6,241 nt of DNA, taken from the NCBI GenBank assembly GCA_031404455.1, contig JANNHP010000129.1, positions 1 through 6,241 on the forward strand. The letters run 5' to 3'. The stretch is from JANNHP01 sp031404455. Lineage in GTDB: Bacteria; Planctomycetota; JAJSAM01; JAJVHW01. The notes beneath the pieces were generated by a model, which searched no databases, was not told where the DNA came from, and was given only the letters and a program-made list of their open reading frames with translations. Of the stretch, positions 5,359-6,241 are shown piece by piece. The number at the start of each line of letters is the position of its first letter. Positions within the stretch are counted from its first letter, which is position 1. The translations under genes and the position numbers were made by a program.

Positions 5359-6241
5359 ATGTCCCGGTCGTTCGCGACGCCGCTCGCCGGCGCGGTCCTC
5401 GTGTTCCTCGCCGCCGCGACGTCCGTCGCCGCGCCCGAACCGCTCGAGATCCCGGCGGCGCCGTCTCGGCCGGCCGACCCGCGCGTCCGCGATCTCCTCG
5501 GACGGCTCCCGCTCTCGTTCGAGGTCAACCGCGGGCAGGCTCCGGAGGGCTTCGACTTCCTCGTCCGCTGCCGCGGCTACCACGCGTTCGTGGCATCCGA
5601 CGCGGTCGTCTTCTCGTTCGACGGCGCGGGGCTCCGGATGTCGCTCGACGGCGCGTCGCGCGTCGAGCCGGAGACGCGCGGCCTCGCGCTTCCCGGCCAG
5701 GCGAACTACTTCCTCGGCAACGACCCCGCGAAGTGGATCACCGAGATCCCGACGACCCGCGGCACCGTCTACCGCGACGCCGCGCCAGGCACGACGTGGC
5801 GTTTCGGCAGCACCGCTCGCGCGCTGGAGTTCGAGTTCGACCTCATCGCCGGCGTCGCCGCGCCGCGCCTCGCGTTCGAGGGCGCGAGCAGCGTGACCGT
5901 CGCCAACGACGGATCGCTGCGACTCGCGATGCCGCACGGCATCGCGACGATTTCGTCGCCCGTCGCGTGGCAGGACGTCCCCGGCGCGCGAGTGGACGCC
6001 GCGGCGAAGTGGGTCGTCGGCAAGGACGGCGCGGTGCGGATCGACGTCAGCCCGCGCGACCCGAACCGCGGGGTCCGAATCGATCCGAGTGTGACGTACG
6101 CGTCGTATCTGGGAGGCAGCGCCAACGAGGGCTTCATCCACGCCGACGTCGATGCAGCCGGGCAACTTCCAGCGTGGCGCACCGAGCATGCGGATCGCGC
6201 GGTTGAACGACGTGGCCGCCAGGGGCGCCATCAACAGCAAC
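5359..6241 (+). CDS. DUF7948/SBBP-type beta-propeller protein, 3' truncated
   Basis: The window holds 294 codons and no stop. A signal peptide is visible (MSRSFATP, hydrophobic 9-22, cleavage about Ala25/Pro26). Residues 50-245 match the N-terminal domain found ahead of SBBP beta-propeller repeats: LSFEVNRGQAPEGFDFLVR (52-70), PGQANYFLGNDPAKW (112-126), the GTVYRDAAPG region (135-144), and IDPSVTYASYLGGS (241-254), where the first SBBP blade begins. Full-length relatives usually run many hundreds of residues, so most of the protein lies beyond the edge. From about residue 268 (base 6160) the frame becomes Arg/Gln-rich with poor codon bias, while the +1 frame is well biased; the last 26 residues (LPAWRTEH...) are probably not authentic (see findings). 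These proteins are secreted in many environmental bacteria and their roles are mostly unassigned. It likely shares a transcript with the upstream gene. Confidence 0.85.
   Translation, partial: MSRSFATPLAGAVLVFLAAATSVAAPEPLEIPAAPSRPADPRVRDLLGRLPLSFEVNRGQAPEGFDFLVRCRGYHAFVASDAVVFSFDGAGLRMSLDGASRVEPETRGLALPGQANYFLGNDPAKWITEIPTTRGTVYRDAAPGTTWRFGSTARALEFEFDLIAGVAAPRLAFEGASSVTVANDGSLRLAMPHGIATISSPVAWQDVPGARVDAAAKWVVGKDGAVRIDVSPRDPNRGVRIDPSVTYASYLGGSANEGFIHADVDAAGQLPAWRTEHADRAVERRGRQGRHQQQ

Noticed and set aside
5224..6240. A 338-codon minus-strand frame at the right edge
   Set aside because: Antisense to the DUF7948-type domain; Arg/Asp-rich with no recognisable motif.
1..6241. Circular replicon joining right to left edges
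   Set aside because: Some frames stay open across the join, but there is no terminal repeat and no replication or mobility gene; open frames are common at this GC content.

Overview
This is a very GC-rich window (near 70% by eye), with strongly G/C-biased third codon positions in every believable gene. Every complete gene encodes a protein with an N-terminal signal peptide, so this is envelope or secreted-protein territory. The families (a CARDB-like/diheme cytochrome c, PPC/IPT-type beta-sandwich modules, a DUF7948-SBBP protein) and a GGGGAC-type REP palindrome fit a large-genome environmental bacterium such as Planctomycetota, Acidobacteriota, Myxococcota or a related uncultured lineage. 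The sequence alone does not settle the phylum. No phage, transposase, CRISPR, tRNA or rRNA feature was seen.

Layout. Positions 1-343 hold no convincing complete gene. There is a possible minus-strand gene start at the left edge (ATG at 35 with a strong ribosome binding site), a competing plus-strand reading and a short palindrome. Positions 344-1387 (+) encode a 347-residue secreted cytochrome with two CxxCH haem sites, an N-terminal beta-sandwich resembling CARDB, an Asp/His-rich linker and a Pro/Thr linker. The convergent gap 1388-1584 carries a stem-loop that touches the stop codon and a nested inverted repeat of REP type. Positions 1585-2814 (-) encode a 409-residue exported protein with an alanine-rich helical body and a beta-rich C-terminal domain that I do not recognise. 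An 88-bp divergent promoter region follows, in which the plus-strand gene may be leaderless. Positions 2903-5341 (+) encode an 812-residue secreted multidomain protein (two PPC-like sandwiches, two IPT/TIG-like domains, a repetitive propeller-like C-terminus). Seventeen bases later, 5359 to the right edge (+), comes the start of a DUF7948/SBBP-type beta-propeller protein whose reading frame appears broken close to the edge.

How they fit together. The two right-hand plus-strand genes look like one operon for large extracellular beta-rich proteins, divergent from the helical exported protein. The cytochrome is a separate single-gene unit, probably for periplasmic electron transfer. I see no established defence, biosynthetic or mobile system. 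The most interesting points are the REP-type element, the putative leaderless promoter, the architecture of the cytochrome, and the frame switch at the right edge, which is as likely an assembly artefact as biology.
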